Below the pieces are notes generated by a model. That model was not told the origin of the DNA. It saw only the letters and a list, made by a program, of their open reading frames with translations, and made no database searches. Positions 36,807 to 46,669 of a DNA stretch of 64,000 bases are shown piece after piece; positions within the stretch are counted from its first letter, which is position 1, and each line of letters opens with the position of its first letter. The translations under genes and the position numbers were made by a program. The stretch is taken from assembly GCF_001078595.1 (NCBI RefSeq), contig NZ_LFTY01000002.1:269378-333377 (forward strand). The letters are read 5' to 3'. The stretch is from Candidatus Rhodobacter oscarellae. GTDB taxonomy: Bacteria > Pseudomonadota > Alphaproteobacteria > Rhodobacterales > Rhodobacteraceae.

Positions 36807-36819
36807 GTGATTGCATCAC
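36807..36819. promoter_or_regulatory. inverted repeat upstream of the LacI-type gene
   Basis: GTGAT-TGC-ATCAC, 72-84 bp upstream of the start, is a near-symmetric 13-bp repeat. LacI proteins bind such palindromes, often autoregulating, but this one is short and not otherwise supported. Confidence 0.35.
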
Positions 36820-36874
36820 TTTGTGGCGTGGAGACCCCAGACCTAACGGTAAGCCGGCCCAAAGACCTCCCGGC

Positions 36875-37429
36875 TCATCGAGCCCCGTCGGCCTCAAGCC
36901 AGGAGCCCGGTGCCAAACCATCCAGGTTCCAAACCCCGACGCGCCAGCGCACCAGCCGCAGGCAGGGAAAGCCAAGATGCGCGCACATGCGGCGCACCTG
37001 GCGGTTGCGGCCCTCGGTGATGGTGATCTCGGCCCAGCTATCGGGCACGGATTTGCGGAACCGCACCGGCGGGTCGCGCTCCCAGAGGTCGGGCGGGTCG
37101 ATCAGCCGCGCCTGGGCGGGCAGGGTCGGGCCGTCTTTAAGCGTCAAACCACGGCGCAGCGGCTCCAGGTCCGCCTCCTTTGGCGCGCCCTCTAGCTGCA
37201 CCAGATAGGTCTTCTCGGTGCGGGCCCTGGGCGAGGTGATCCGCGATTGCAGCTTGCCATCATCGGTGAGCACCAAGAGCCCCTCGCTGTCGCGGTCCAG
37301 CCGCCCGGCGGCATAGACCCCGGCGGGCAGGCCGAACCCTGATAGGGTGGGTCTCTCGGTGGGGCTGCGCGCGTCGGTGAACTGCGACAGCACGCCCATG
37401 GGTTTGTTGAAGAGGATCACGCGCGGCAT
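36875..37429 (-). CDS. RNA pseudouridine synthase (RluE/RsuA type)
   Basis: A 184-residue pseudouridine synthase. The catalytic aspartate is in [17 protein letters not shown], and the C-terminal [21 protein letters not shown] is the RsuA/RluE signature. It lacks the S4 N-terminal domain, which fits the short RluE type that modifies a 23S rRNA residue (U2457 in E. coli). Its start is separated by only 78 bp from the divergent glutathione transferase. Confidence 0.9.
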   Translation of the reverse strand: MPRVILFNKPMGVLSQFTDARSPTERPTLSGFGLPAGVYAAGRLDRDSEGLLVLTDDGKLQSRITSPRARTEKTYLVQLEGAPKEADLEPLRRGLTLKDGPTLPAQARLIDPPDLWERDPPVRFRKSVPDSWAEITITEGRNRQVRRMCAHLGFPCLRLVRWRVGVWNLDGLAPGSWLEADGAR

Positions 37430-37507
37430 GCACCGCAGCTAGCACGGGATCCCCCGCGCCGCTATAAGGCCTGTTGTGCAAATGCGCCAAAAACATGGGG
37501 GGTAGGG

Positions 37508-38371
37508 ATGGTGAAGCTCGCAGAGCAGGACGTGCTGACCACCGAGGTCCTGACCTGGCAGGGTCTGCACCTGTTCCATTTCTGGGGCTCGTCCTGCTCG
37601 CAGAAGCTGCGGATTTATCTGAGCTTGAAGGGCGCCGCCTGGACCGGCCACGAGGTTAACCTGCCAAAGCAAGAGAACTTCTCCACCTGGTATCTGGGCA
37701 TTAACCCGCGCGGGCTGGTGCCCTGCTTGGTGGATGATGGCGCGGTGCATATCGAGAGCAACGACATCCTGCTGCATCTAGAGGATCGCCTGGGCGGCCC
37801 GCCCCTGATCCCGGATCGCGCCCGGATCGCGCAATTGCTGCGCCACGAGGACGATCTGCATCTCGACCTGCGCACGATCACCTTTCGCTACACGCGCCTG
37901 CCCGGGCCCGTCGGCAAATCCGCCGAAGGGCTCGACAAGTATCGCGCAGGTGGCAGCGGCACGGTCGGCGGGGCCGAGGACGGCGCCAAGGCGCGGGAGA
38001 TCGCGTTTTGGCAGAGCGCCGCCGAGCAGGGCATCACCGATGCGGCAGTGCGCGCCGCGGCGGGCAGATTTCGCGCCGCCCTGAACGGGTTGGAGGAGCG
38101 CCTGCAGGGCAGCCAATACTTGCTGGGCCACGCGCTGAGCCTGCTCGACATCGCCTGGTATGTCTACGCCCTACGGCTAAGGCGCTGCGGCTATCCCCTG
38201 GCGCAATTGCATCCACGTGTCTCGGGTTGGTTGGACAAGCTGCACGCGGAGCCGGGTTTTGCCGATCAGACGGTCCTGCTGCCCGAGTTGGCGAAAATTG
38301 CGGCGGAAAGCCAGCGCTTGCAGCACGAGCGCGGCACAGCACTGCCGCAGCTGATGGGGGTGGAGGGTTGA
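37508..38371 (+). CDS. glutathione S-transferase family protein
   Basis: A 287-residue GST-fold protein. The thioredoxin-like N-domain begins FHFWGSSCSQKLRIYLSLKG, and the G-site residues include PCLVDDGAVHIESNDILLHL. The C-terminal helical domain carries LLGHALSLLDIAWYVYALRL (N-capping box region). There is an insert with unusual charged residues between the two domains, and the length exceeds that of typical GSTs (about 210). The substrate is unknown. Confidence 0.82.
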   Translation: MVKLAEQDVLTTEVLTWQGLHLFHFWGSSCSQKLRIYLSLKGAAWTGHEVNLPKQENFSTWYLGINPRGLVPCLVDDGAVHIESNDILLHLEDRLGGPPLIPDRARIAQLLRHEDDLHLDLRTITFRYTRLPGPVGKSAEGLDKYRAGGSGTVGGAEDGAKAREIAFWQSAAEQGITDAAVRAAAGRFRAALNGLEERLQGSQYLLGHALSLLDIAWYVYALRLRRCGYPLAQLHPRVSGWLDKLHAEPGFADQTVLLPELAKIAAESQRLQHERGTALPQLMGVEG

Positions 38372-38417
38372 TCTTGGCGCCAACCGCCCGCACGGAGCCG
38401 GAGGCGAGTACGGGCTC

Positions 38418-38438
38418 ATAAAGCGTGCGCAAGGCGCA
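38418..38438 (+). repeat. short hairpin of the GAGCGTGC...GCACTC type (variant)
   Basis: AAGCGTGCGCAAGGCGCACTC forms a stem of about 7 bp around GCAAG between two convergent genes. Compare 34953-34973 and 49882-49899. Confidence 0.4.
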
Positions 38439-38458
38439 CTCATTTTAACAAAGGCGCG

Positions 38459-39802
38459 CTAACTCTTGCCGCGCCCGGGTTGGAAGCCCACAATCCGGTT
38501 TGCGTTCTCATCCTGGCTCGAGCGCATCTCGGCCAGGGCCTCGCGGAAATGCCCCGTGTCCAGAGCCAGGGCATCGCCCGGCGACAGCGCCTCGGTCGCC
38601 ACCTGCACCGAGCGGTGCACCCATTCCGTCAAGAACGCCTGGGTGGCGCCGCGGCTGTCCTCCACCAATGCCGCCATGTCCAGTTCGCTGCTGTCGTAGC
38701 CCTCAAGCTGTTTGCGCAGGAACACCTCGCGGATATCCGCCCCTGGCGCGCCCATGAAGATGCATTGGCTGATCCGGCCCGGGCGGTCCTTCAGCGCCGC
38801 CTCCATCCGGTCCAGCGCGTTGGTGGTCATCACGATAGAGACCTCTTCGTCCGGGCGCAGCCCATCCATCTGGTCCATCAGCTCGCCCAAGTTCGAGCTA
38901 TAGAGGTTCACGTCCCGCGACGAGAACATCAGATCCGCGTCCTCGATTAAGATTACCGCGGGCTGCAAGAGCCGCGCCAGCGAGAACGCCGCGCCGACAT
39001 TGCCCAAGGCGCTGCCGGTCAGGAAGATGCGCGTGGTGTCGGGCATTCGGTGGCAGATATGGCGGCAGGCATAGGTCTTGCCCGTGCCCGGCGGCCCGTG
39101 CAGCAGGATGCCGCGCTTGGTGGGCACGCCGTGCTCTTTCAGGACCGCGCGGCGCTCTGACAGCGAGATCATGTTGCGCTCTAAAAGGCGGATCTGGTCC
39201 TGGCTGAGCACGATCTGGTGCTCCTCGACGGTCTCTATCCCCGAGAAGGTCACATGCAGCTGCTCCATCTTCTCGACATCGCCATACTCGTCCTTGGTGC
39301 CCGCCTCGTAGCCAAGGCTGATCACCTGGTTGCGGTAGATGGAGTTCGCGCCGGCATCGCTGATCAGCGCCTTCAGCACCGCCTCGCCGCCGGTGCCGGG
39401 AGAGACGCCCACCTCAAGCTGGGCGTTGCGCTGGAAGGCGTCAAAGCGCAGCCGGAACGCCAGGCGGCGCTCATGCCCGGGGGTGAAGGCCACCCAGAAG
39501 CGGTCGCGCGCAATATGCTCCTCCTGGCCCGCGCCGACCTGCCAGGGCATGCGGTCGGGCTTCACCAGGTCGCGCGGCTGGTACTGGTTGCCGGGGCTGT
39601 GCAGCAGGTCGGTCAGGGCCTCCGGCGCCTGGCTGTCGATCACATGGCGGGTCTCGTATTGCGCCACGCGGCGCTCGATGGCGCGGTAGAGATCGACGAA
39701 GCGGTAGCTGGGCAGCGAGGCGGTATAGGCCACCATGACCTGCGCCCCGCGCCCCAGCAGGCTGCGCAAGGTCTCGTCAATGCGGTCCGACTTCCAAAAC
39801 AT
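38459..39802 (-). CDS. Bcs1-like AAA+ ATPase
   Basis: A 447-residue protein. The N-terminal 210 residues are a non-ATPase domain with no name I can give (starts MFWKSDRIDETLRSLLGRGA). The AAA domain has Walker A GPPGTGKTYA, Walker B VILIEDADLM, the sensor 1 block SIVMTTNALDRMEAALKDRPGR (family feature, Bcs1-type GRIS) and a C-terminal helical part. Many bacterial relatives are unfoldases or chaperones of unknown client. The upstream 427 bp contain a large inverted repeat. Confidence 0.78.
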   Translation of the reverse strand: MFWKSDRIDETLRSLLGRGAQVMVAYTASLPSYRFVDLYRAIERRVAQYETRHVIDSQAPEALTDLLHSPGNQYQPRDLVKPDRMPWQVGAGQEEHIARDRFWVAFTPGHERRLAFRLRFDAFQRNAQLEVGVSPGTGGEAVLKALISDAGANSIYRNQVISLGYEAGTKDEYGDVEKMEQLHVTFSGIETVEEHQIVLSQDQIRLLERNMISLSERRAVLKEHGVPTKRGILLHGPPGTGKTYACRHICHRMPDTTRIFLTGSALGNVGAAFSLARLLQPAVILIEDADLMFSSRDVNLYSSNLGELMDQMDGLRPDEEVSIVMTTNALDRMEAALKDRPGRISQCIFMGAPGADIREVFLRKQLEGYDSSELDMAALVEDSRGATQAFLTEWVHRSVQVATEALSPGDALALDTGHFREALAEMRSSQDENANRIVGFQPGRGKS

Positions 39803-40229
39803 GCTGCCCCCAATGGCGATTGCCCTGTAATAGCCGCACCAATCTCAACAGCGCTCGAGTTGTCAACGGGATGGGCGGAAAATTCGAATAAATGGCGCGT
39901 TTGACTTCGGTGTTTGGCATGGAGTGGCGTTGAGGATCTACCGCCCCGTGCTTGAACCGGGGCCTCCACCTTGAACCAAGCACAACGCGGGCAGCGGCCG
40001 ACCTGGAGGTCGCTTGCGCATCAGGTCAAGCAATCACATCGCCTCTGGAAATCGCAACGTTTCGACTAGATGCGCGGTTGCAAAAGCGGCCTCCTGGGGG
40101 AGGTCGGCCGCTGCCCGAGGCAAGCTCGGGCGGTTGCATTTCTTGAGTCCCGCTGCATCTGGTGTCGGCAAGCGTTGATGGGGCGGTGCGCTTGAAGCCC
40201 AACGTCCACTCCAAACCAGGAACCATCCA
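39803..40229. other. intergenic region with a 16-bp inverted repeat pair
   Basis: The gap holds no ORF I can support. GGGCAGCGGCCGACCT (39989-40004) and its exact complement (40101-40116) flank a 96-bp sequence. Left of it is CCCCG-N9-CGGGG (around 39943-39961). A structured RNA or the ends of a decayed mobile element are possible. A region resembling a T-arm was judged not to be a tRNA. Confidence 0.55.
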
Positions 40230-41183
40230 TTACCGCGGCGGTACCACCTCATAGCCCGGCTCCTCGGGCTCATCGTCCACCATCTCCGCCGGAAAGCCCG
40301 GCGCGCGGATGTCCAGCCCGGTGGGCTCCTCGTAGCGCTTGATGATGTTGGGCGACAGCTCGCGCGGGCCGTAGGCCTCGATGGCCTCTTGGAACATTTC
40401 CACCAGCCGCGGCGACAGCGCCAGGGGCACGCCGTTCTCCTGCGCGATCTGATCGAAGAGCCCGATATCCTTCAGCACCAGGTCCATGGTGAAGTTGATG
40501 TCGCGCGAGCCGTTCAGGATCACCTGGCTCTCGGTCTCATGCACGAACGAGTTGCCAGAGCTGATCCGGATCGCCTCGAAGGTGGTGTTCAGGTCCAGCC
40601 CCGCCGCCTTCATCGTGGTCAGCGCCTCTGCGAGGCTGACGAGGTTGATCGTGGCCAGGTAGTTGGTCATGACCTTCAGGACCGAGGCGCTGCCGACCTC
40701 GCCGGTATGCAGGACGCGGCGGCCCAATGTGGTCAGCACGGGCAGGGCGGCCTCGAAGGTCTCGCGGGTGCAGCCGGCGAAGATCGAGATGTTGCCCGTG
40801 GCCGCCCGGTGGCAGCCGCCGGAGACGGGGCAGTCTATGGCACCCGCGCCCGTGGCGGTCACCAGCGCGGCGATGCGTTTCATCTCGCCGGCGTCCGTGG
40901 TGGACATCTCGGCCCAGATCTTGCCGGCGCTCAGCCCTGCGATCACCCCGTCCTCGGCCTCCATCACCGCCGAGCATCTGCTGGGCGAGGGCAGGCAGGT
41001 GATCACCATGTCGCAGCCTTGCGCCATCTCGCGCGGGCTTTCCGCCCAATCCGCGCCCTGGTCCAGGAAGGGCTGCGCGGCGTCTCGGTCCAGGTCGCGC
41101 ACCACCAGGTCGTGCCCGTTGCGCAGGATCGACCCCGCAAGCTTGCCGCCCACATTCCCAAGCCCGATGAAACCGATGCGCAT
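40230..41183 (-). CDS. NAD(P)-dependent beta-hydroxyacid dehydrogenase (3-hydroxyisobutyrate dehydrogenase type)
   Basis: A 317-residue member of the beta-hydroxyacid dehydrogenase family. The Rossmann motif is GFIGLGNVGGKLAGSILRNG, the substrate-binding motif is DCPVSGGCHRAATGN, and the catalytic lysine follows in VGSASVLKVMTNYL (the K of the xGxxK block). The start ATG at 41183 is preceded by GGAGG; an upstream extension is unlikely. Substrates of this family range from 3-hydroxyisobutyrate to tartronate semialdehyde; no context fixes it. Confidence 0.88.
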   Translation of the reverse strand: MRIGFIGLGNVGGKLAGSILRNGHDLVVRDLDRDAAQPFLDQGADWAESPREMAQGCDMVITCLPSPSRCSAVMEAEDGVIAGLSAGKIWAEMSTTDAGEMKRIAALVTATGAGAIDCPVSGGCHRAATGNISIFAGCTRETFEAALPVLTTLGRRVLHTGEVGSASVLKVMTNYLATINLVSLAEALTTMKAAGLDLNTTFEAIRISSGNSFVHETESQVILNGSRDINFTMDLVLKDIGLFDQIAQENGVPLALSPRLVEMFQEAIEAYGPRELSPNIIKRYEEPTGLDIRAPGFPAEMVDDEPEEPGYEVVPPR

Positions 41184-41298
41184 GACGTCCTCCCAGTATG
41201 CGAATGTATTCATTTTTACAGGGGGTTGCGCGGTGCGTCCTATCTGATTACGGCACTTGGGATGTCGCAATTGGCGTCAGGAGAAGGGGGCTGAATTG

Positions 41299-42576
41299 GT
41301 GCAGATCGAAGACCATCCCTCGCGCTATGCGTTGGCCAATGAGCTGCACGCCCGGCCTTTCCCGTCGCTGGCGGCCCCCGCGCATGCGGCCTTCTTGGCC
41401 CTCAAGCGGCAGGGCGTCAACGGCGCCCAGGACCGGGCCGAGGACCTCGCGCATCTGATCCAGCTCTTGGACCGCTTCGGCGCGCCGCACCCGCAACCCG
41501 ATGCAACGCATTACTTTGGCGACCTGGGGCCCTTTCGGTTGAAATGGGAAAGCCATACCGAGTTCGTCACCTACACCGCCTTTGTCGGCGGCGTTGCGGA
41601 TCGGCCCTTTGACAAGGCGGCGATGGATGTCTTCCCGCAAGATTGGCTGGCCGACGCGCCGGGGCTGCGGATAACATCCGCGCTGGTTCGCATCGAGGAG
41701 ATGCCGACAGAGCAGGAGCTGGCCGAGCGCTTTGCGTCCTGGTTCGTGTCGGAGAGCCTGGTGGTCAGCCATGTGCTGGATGCGGCGGCGGTGATCGCGG
41801 GCGACTTCCGCATTGATGCCGGCGGCAACACCCGGTTCGCGGTGTTCGTAGACCCGGCCACCGGGCCGCGCCGGGTGGGCCGCATCGTGCAGCGCATCTG
41901 CGAGATCGAGACCTACAAGACCATGTCGATGCTGGGGCTGGAACGCGCCCGTCGCATGGGCGGGCGTCTGGCACAGATCGAGGCCGCGCTGGAGGAGCTG
42001 ACCGGCGACATGGCCAGCCAGGCCACGGCGGCGGATGAGACGCTCTCGGCGCTGCTGGCCATCGCCTCGGAACTGGAGAGCCTGCTGGCGCAGTCCAGCT
42101 TCCGCTTCAGCGCCACGCGCGCCTATGAGGCGATCGTGGTGCAGCGGGTCGAGGTTCTGCGCGAGGCGCGCTTTGAGGGGCGGCAGACAATCCGCGAGTT
42201 CATGATGCGTCGGTTCGATCCGGCGATGCGCACGGTGGCCGCCACCGAGGCACGGCTGAACGCGATGTCATCGCGGGCCGCGCGGGCAGGGGACCTGCTG
42301 CGCACGCGGGTGGATGTCGAGCGCTCGGCGCAGAACCAAGAGCTCTTGGCCTCGATGGACCGGCGCGCGGACACCCAGCTTAGGCTGCAGCGGACCGTCG
42401 AGGGGCTCAGCGTCGTGGCGATCAGCTATTACGCGGTCAACCTGGCAAGCTATGCGCTCTACCCGCTTGCGGCGAGCGCGGGGCTGTCGAAACCGATGAC
42501 GACGGCGGCGCTGACACCGGCGGTGATCCTGGCGGTGTTCCTCTTGGTGCGCCGCATCCGCCGGGCGATGAAATAG
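41299..42576 (+). CDS. DUF3422 membrane-anchored protein
   Basis: A 425-residue protein of the DUF3422 family. The conserved N-terminus is NELHARPFPSLAAPAHAAFL, and the body is long helical with a coiled-coil character. Two C-terminal membrane helices (around residues 370-415, including VVAISYYAVNLASYALYPLA and a second after ALTPA) anchor it. I used GTG at 41299; TTG at 41296 is also in frame. Its function is unknown. It is divergent from the dehydrogenase and convergent with the dpp permease genes. Confidence 0.8.
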   Translation: MQIEDHPSRYALANELHARPFPSLAAPAHAAFLALKRQGVNGAQDRAEDLAHLIQLLDRFGAPHPQPDATHYFGDLGPFRLKWESHTEFVTYTAFVGGVADRPFDKAAMDVFPQDWLADAPGLRITSALVRIEEMPTEQELAERFASWFVSESLVVSHVLDAAAVIAGDFRIDAGGNTRFAVFVDPATGPRRVGRIVQRICEIETYKTMSMLGLERARRMGGRLAQIEAALEELTGDMASQATAADETLSALLAIASELESLLAQSSFRFSATRAYEAIVVQRVEVLREARFEGRQTIREFMMRRFDPAMRTVAATEARLNAMSSRAARAGDLLRTRVDVERSAQNQELLASMDRRADTQLRLQRTVEGLSVVAISYYAVNLASYALYPLAASAGLSKPMTTAALTPAVILAVFLLVRRIRRAMK

Positions 42577-42610
42577 GGGCGACGCCCGCAAGGGCGGATA
42601 AGCCGCCCCG

Positions 42611-43582
42611 CTAGCGCCCCCGAATGCGCGGATCCAGCGCGTCGCGGATGCCGTCGCCCATGTAGTTCACCGCCAGCACCGTCACCGAGATCAGCGCCCC
42701 CGGCCAGATCACCCTTTCGGGGTAGAGCACCATGCGGTCCACGCTGTCGCTCAACAGCTTGCCCCAGGTCGGGAAATCCGGGGGAAATCCGAGCCCCAGA
42801 AAGCTCAGCGCGCTTTCCGTGATGATTGCGGCGGCGATGCCCAGCGTGGCGGAGACCATGATCGGCGACATGACATTCGGCAGGATGTGCCGGGTGATCA
42901 TCTTGCTGTCCTTGGTGCCGATGGAGCGCGCGGCCAGCACGAACTCGCGCTCCTTTAGGGCCAAGACATCGCCACGCACGATGCGCGCGGTCTGCATCCA
43001 CGAGGTGAAGCCTACCAGCCCCACAATCAGCACGAATATCCCGCCCTCGGGGCCGAACCGTGCGGCCAAGCTCTCTCGGAACAACAGCACGGCCACCAGC
43101 GAAAGCGGCAGAAGCGGCAGCGACAGCATTAGGTCGGTGAACCGCATCAGCGGCCCGTCAAGCATCCGCGAGTACCCCGCCACGACGCCAACGAAGGTGC
43201 CCACCACGATCGATACGATCATCGCGGCAAGCCCCACCGCGATCGAGATCTGCCCGCCCGACATCAACCGCGCCAGCTGATCCCGCGCCAGGTTGTCGGT
43301 GCCAAGCGGGTGCGCCCAGGAGGTCTTGGCCGTGCTATCGACGAGCGCGACATAGATCGGCCTGAAGTCCCGCGCCTTGATCATTTCAACGGTCGGCGGG
43401 ACATATTGCGGGTCCGTCGTCCAGACCAGCGGGCCCAGATAGACCGCCGCGATAATCGCCAGGAACGTAATCGCGCCGATCAACGCGCCGCGATGCCGCT
43501 TAAACTGGTGCCAGACGTCGCCCCATTGGCTGCGCGATGCGCCCTCCGAGCCCGCCAGTCGGTCCACGGTTTGCTCAGTCAT
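42611..43582 (-). CDS. dipeptide/oligopeptide ABC transporter permease, DppC type
   Basis: A 323-residue inner-membrane subunit with an N-terminal helix (FLAIIAAVYLGPLVWT) and five further helices. The BPD-type permease core ends in SFLGLGFPPDFPTWGKLLSD, a DppC/OppC signature, and the EAA-like loop is VLALKEREFVLAARSIGTKD. It overlaps the DppB gene upstream by 8 nt. Peptide or nickel-type substrates cannot be told apart; the M20 peptidase genes nearby argue for peptides or acylated amino acids. Confidence 0.92.
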   Translation of the reverse strand: MTEQTVDRLAGSEGASRSQWGDVWHQFKRHRGALIGAITFLAIIAAVYLGPLVWTTDPQYVPPTVEMIKARDFRPIYVALVDSTAKTSWAHPLGTDNLARDQLARLMSGGQISIAVGLAAMIVSIVVGTFVGVVAGYSRMLDGPLMRFTDLMLSLPLLPLSLVAVLLFRESLAARFGPEGGIFVLIVGLVGFTSWMQTARIVRGDVLALKEREFVLAARSIGTKDSKMITRHILPNVMSPIMVSATLGIAAAIITESALSFLGLGFPPDFPTWGKLLSDSVDRMVLYPERVIWPGALISVTVLAVNYMGDGIRDALDPRIRGR

Positions 43583-44576
43583 AGCGTATCCTTGGGTCTA
43601 AGATGCCATAGAGAATATCGGCGATCAGATTAAAGAGCACGATCAGAACGGCGAACACGAAGGCCAGGGTCTGCACCATGGGCAGGTCGTTCGCCTGAAT
43701 CGCGGTGATCAGAAGCTGGCCGATGCCGTTCACCTTAAAGACCACCTCGGTGATGATCGCGCCGCCAAAGATGTTCGGGATACCCAGCGCGATCACGGTC
43801 ACCACGGGGATCATCGAGTTGCGCAGCACATGCACCAGCACCACGGTCTTCTCGCCCAGCCCCTTGGCGCGCGCGGTGCGCACGTAGTCCTGGTTGAGGT
43901 TATCCAGCATCGACGCCCGCATGAAGCGGCTGATCTGGCTGGTGATCTGCAGCGCCAGCACCATCACCGGCATGACCATCTGCAAGAGCTGCTTTTTAAA
44001 GCTCGCCCAGTCGTTCACCACCAGCGTGGTGTCATAGATCGACGGGAACCAGCCGAGGTAGACCGAGAAGATCACGATCACCAGCACGCCCGAGAAGAAC
44101 GGCGGCACCGAGAAGCCCACCATCGTGATGAAAGTGCCGATATTGTCGAAGATCGAATACTGCTTGTAGGCGGAGTACACCCCGACCGGGATCGCGATCA
44201 GGATCGCCACGACATAGGCCGTGCCCACGACCCAGAGCGTCTGCGGGATGCGCTGGGCAACGATATCCATCACCGGAGAGCGGGTCTGCCACGACATCAC
44301 CCGGAACTGGCCGTCGGTGATGGAGGTGCCGAACATGTAATCGACCAGCACCAAAGGCTCGACAACCATGAACTGATAGAGCCATTTCGGGAAGCTGATG
44401 TAGATTGGTTGGCCCACGCCCATCGCCGCTTTCCAGCTTGCGCAGACATCGGATGGCATGGTGAGCGGGCAGACCGGCTCTGCAGGCGATAGCTCTAGGA
44501 TCAGAAAGATCACCAGAGATATGAACAGAAGCGTCGGGACCGCCAGGATCAGCCGTCGGATCGTGAAGGTTAGCAT
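43575..44576 (-). CDS. dipeptide/oligopeptide ABC transporter permease, DppB type
   Basis: A 333-residue DppB-type permease: N-terminal helix LILAVPTLLFISLVIFLILE, then core VGFSVPPFFSGVLVIVIFSV and the EAA loop RASMLDNLNQDYVRTARAKG. The C-terminal domain carries a helix bundle with IFGGAIITEVVFKVNGIGQL. It follows the solute-binding gene, separated by 77 bp containing a stem-loop. Confidence 0.92.
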   Translation of the reverse strand: MLTFTIRRLILAVPTLLFISLVIFLILELSPAEPVCPLTMPSDVCASWKAAMGVGQPIYISFPKWLYQFMVVEPLVLVDYMFGTSITDGQFRVMSWQTRSPVMDIVAQRIPQTLWVVGTAYVVAILIAIPVGVYSAYKQYSIFDNIGTFITMVGFSVPPFFSGVLVIVIFSVYLGWFPSIYDTTLVVNDWASFKKQLLQMVMPVMVLALQITSQISRFMRASMLDNLNQDYVRTARAKGLGEKTVVLVHVLRNSMIPVVTVIALGIPNIFGGAIITEVVFKVNGIGQLLITAIQANDLPMVQTLAFVFAVLIVLFNLIADILYGILDPRIRYD

Positions 44577-44619
44577 TAAGCGGCGCCTTGGGTCAGGTCT
44601 CTGCGGGAGAATTGGAAGG

Positions 44620-44646
44620 GTAGGATGGGGTTGTACCCCATCCTAC
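44620..44646. promoter_or_regulatory. stem-loop between solute-binding and permease genes
   Basis: GTAGGATGGGG (44620-44630) pairs perfectly with CCCCATCCTAC (44636-44646) over a 5-nt loop. Such hairpins downstream of binding-protein genes often protect the mRNA or attenuate transcription so that the binding protein outnumbers the permeases. No T-run follows on the transcribed (minus) strand. Confidence 0.6.
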
Positions 44647-44653
44647 GTTTCTT

Positions 44654-46368
44654 TTAGCCGTCGATACGGTACCACTCGTGGACGTTCCACAGCTGAGTGT
44701 CCCAGACGTTCAGGGCCACCCCGCCGAGCGAGTTCGAATGGGCCGAGATCGTACCACGGTGGGTCAGCGGGATCATCATACCGTTCCCGATGGCCATGTC
44801 GTTGAGCTCTTTGCCGATACGGGCCCGCTCGTTCAGGTCCGCGGTGTTGGCAAGCTCCTGCCAGAGCTCGTCAAACTCCTCCATGCAGAAGCGCGTGACG
44901 TTCGAGCCCTGCCACTGGCTGGCCGGGCTAGGCGCTGCGGAGCATAGCCCGTTGCCCAGATAGGCCTGCGGGTCGGTGCCGGAGAAGTTGTTGGTGTACA
45001 TCTCCACATCCGCATAGAACTTCTGGAACGTGTCGGGCGAGCCCGGGTCGCCGCCGAAGAACACAGACGCGTTGATGTTGCGCAGCTCGGTCGAGACGCC
45101 GATCTCTGCCCACCAGCTCTTGATCAACGCCTGGTAGTCCTGGCGGACAGCGTTGGTCGAGGTCTGGAAGAGCAGCTTCATCGGAACGCCGTTGGCCTCG
45201 CGGATGCCGTCGCCATCGGTGTCCACGAACCCGGCCTCGTCCAGCAACGCATTCGCGCCAGCAATATCCTGCGTCGAGCAGTCAAAGCTGTCGGAGTTGA
45301 ACGCCGCAGGCGCCGGGACCCAGTTGCAGGTGACCTGACCGCCTTCGCCATAGCCGACCTCGGCCAGAAGCACGCGGTCGATGGCCAGCGAGAGCGCCTT
45401 GTAGACGGCGGGCTCTTGCAGGAACGGGTGCGGGCGCACCACGGCGCGCTCGTCCGGGCCAAGCGCCGGGTCGGGGTTGGTGTGGTTGAGCATGATGCGC
45501 TCGACCGATGTGCCGAAGGCCGCGACGGCTTGCCTTTGCCGCCAGCGGCCATCTGCTTGATCACATCGGGGGCAAGCTGAAGGTTCCAGGCGTAGTCGTA
45601 CTCGCCCGTCTCCATCACCGCACGACCCGCCGCGGTGGCGTCGCCGCCGCCCTTGAAGACCACGCGCGAGAAGGCCGGCTGACCCTCGGTGCGGAAGTTC
45701 TCGTTGGCTTCCATGATGATCACGTCGTTGGGCTTGAAGTCGACGACCTTGAACGCGCCGGTACCAATGGGACCAAAGTTCGCTTCGGTGCATTCCGGTG
45801 CCGCAGCACCCAAGCAATCGGCGAATTGCGCGGCCTGGATGACCGGGCTCTCATAGCCGACAAACGGGATGTAGGGGTTTGGAGTGGCGGATTTAAAGTT
45901 CACCACCACGGTCCGATCGTCCGGTGTCTCAACCGAGGCCACGTTCTCGAATTTAGGACCCTGGGCGCAACCGCTTTCGGGGTGCGTGCAGTAGTCATAG
46001 GTGAACTTGAAGTCGCCGGAGGTCAGCGCCGAGCCGTCCGACCAGACGATGCCTTCCGCGATTTTCCAGGTGATCGACGTTTTGTCTTCGGACACGCCGC
46101 CGTTTTGGACGGTCGGGATATCTTCCGCCAGCCAGGCTACGATCGCGCCATCGGGATCAAACCGTGCGAGGCTTTCGATCACCAAAGAGGCGCTTTCGAG
46201 GTCCTTGGTGCCGCCGGACAGATAGGGGTTCAGAATCGATGGCGCTTGCCAATAGATGATCCTGACTTCACCGTCGCGACCGCGCTCGCCCTCATGCCCG
46301 TCGGCGAATGCCATCGGCGCAAGTGCGAGGGCCGATACGGCACCCATCATTGCTGTAGTTTTCTTCAT
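44654..46368 (-). pseudogene. peptide ABC transporter solute-binding protein (family 5), frameshifted
   Basis: The upstream part (46368 down to about 45530) encodes a signal peptide MKKTTAMMGAVSALALAPMA, then a family-5 binding protein, whose frame suddenly becomes senseless near residue 280. From there, sense continues in another frame to the stop at 44654: FGTSVERIMLNHTNPDPALG onwards. The break is near 45527-45534; adding one base there (reading GGCAAGGCCGTC for GGCAAGCCGTC on the coding strand) restores one 571-residue frame of normal length. It is either a real inactivation or a sequencing error in this G/C run. The gene has the operon's own start region. Confidence 0.85.
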
Positions 46369-46669
46369 CTTCCTCTCCATGTTGTTATTCGGTTCGGACC
46401 GGCGACAAGGTCAGCCTTGCCGCGCATGTGATTGGGATACAAGGCAATCGTCAAGTTGGGGCTCTGCGCCTTCTCATTTGTGGTTGCACGTCATTGTCCG
46501 AACGCATGCAACTGATGTCAGTCCAATTCTTAACCAATTGCAAGCCTGTGACCGCGAAAGTGGCTAAAAAAAAATCAGATGCACGCTGGTTGCGCAGAAA
46601 TAGGTCAACATGTTTGACAAGTCCCGGCCACTCAACCTAGCTTTCACCGAAACCTGATGAGGAAATGCC
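46369..46669. other. divergent promoter region between binding-protein operon and ATPase gene
   Basis: 301 bases with promoters in both directions likely. I note CAATT-N7-AATTG (46524-46540) as a possible operator, a run of nine A residues at 46566, and TTGACA (46615-46620) 50 bp before the ATPase start, which could be a -35 element with a weak -10. No gene is supported here. Confidence 0.4.

Noticed and set aside
39930-39990. T-arm-like sequence suggesting a tRNA on the minus strand
   Set aside because: Only a loose T-stem/loop match is seen; there is no matching acceptor stem, D-arm or anticodon arm in the expected distance.
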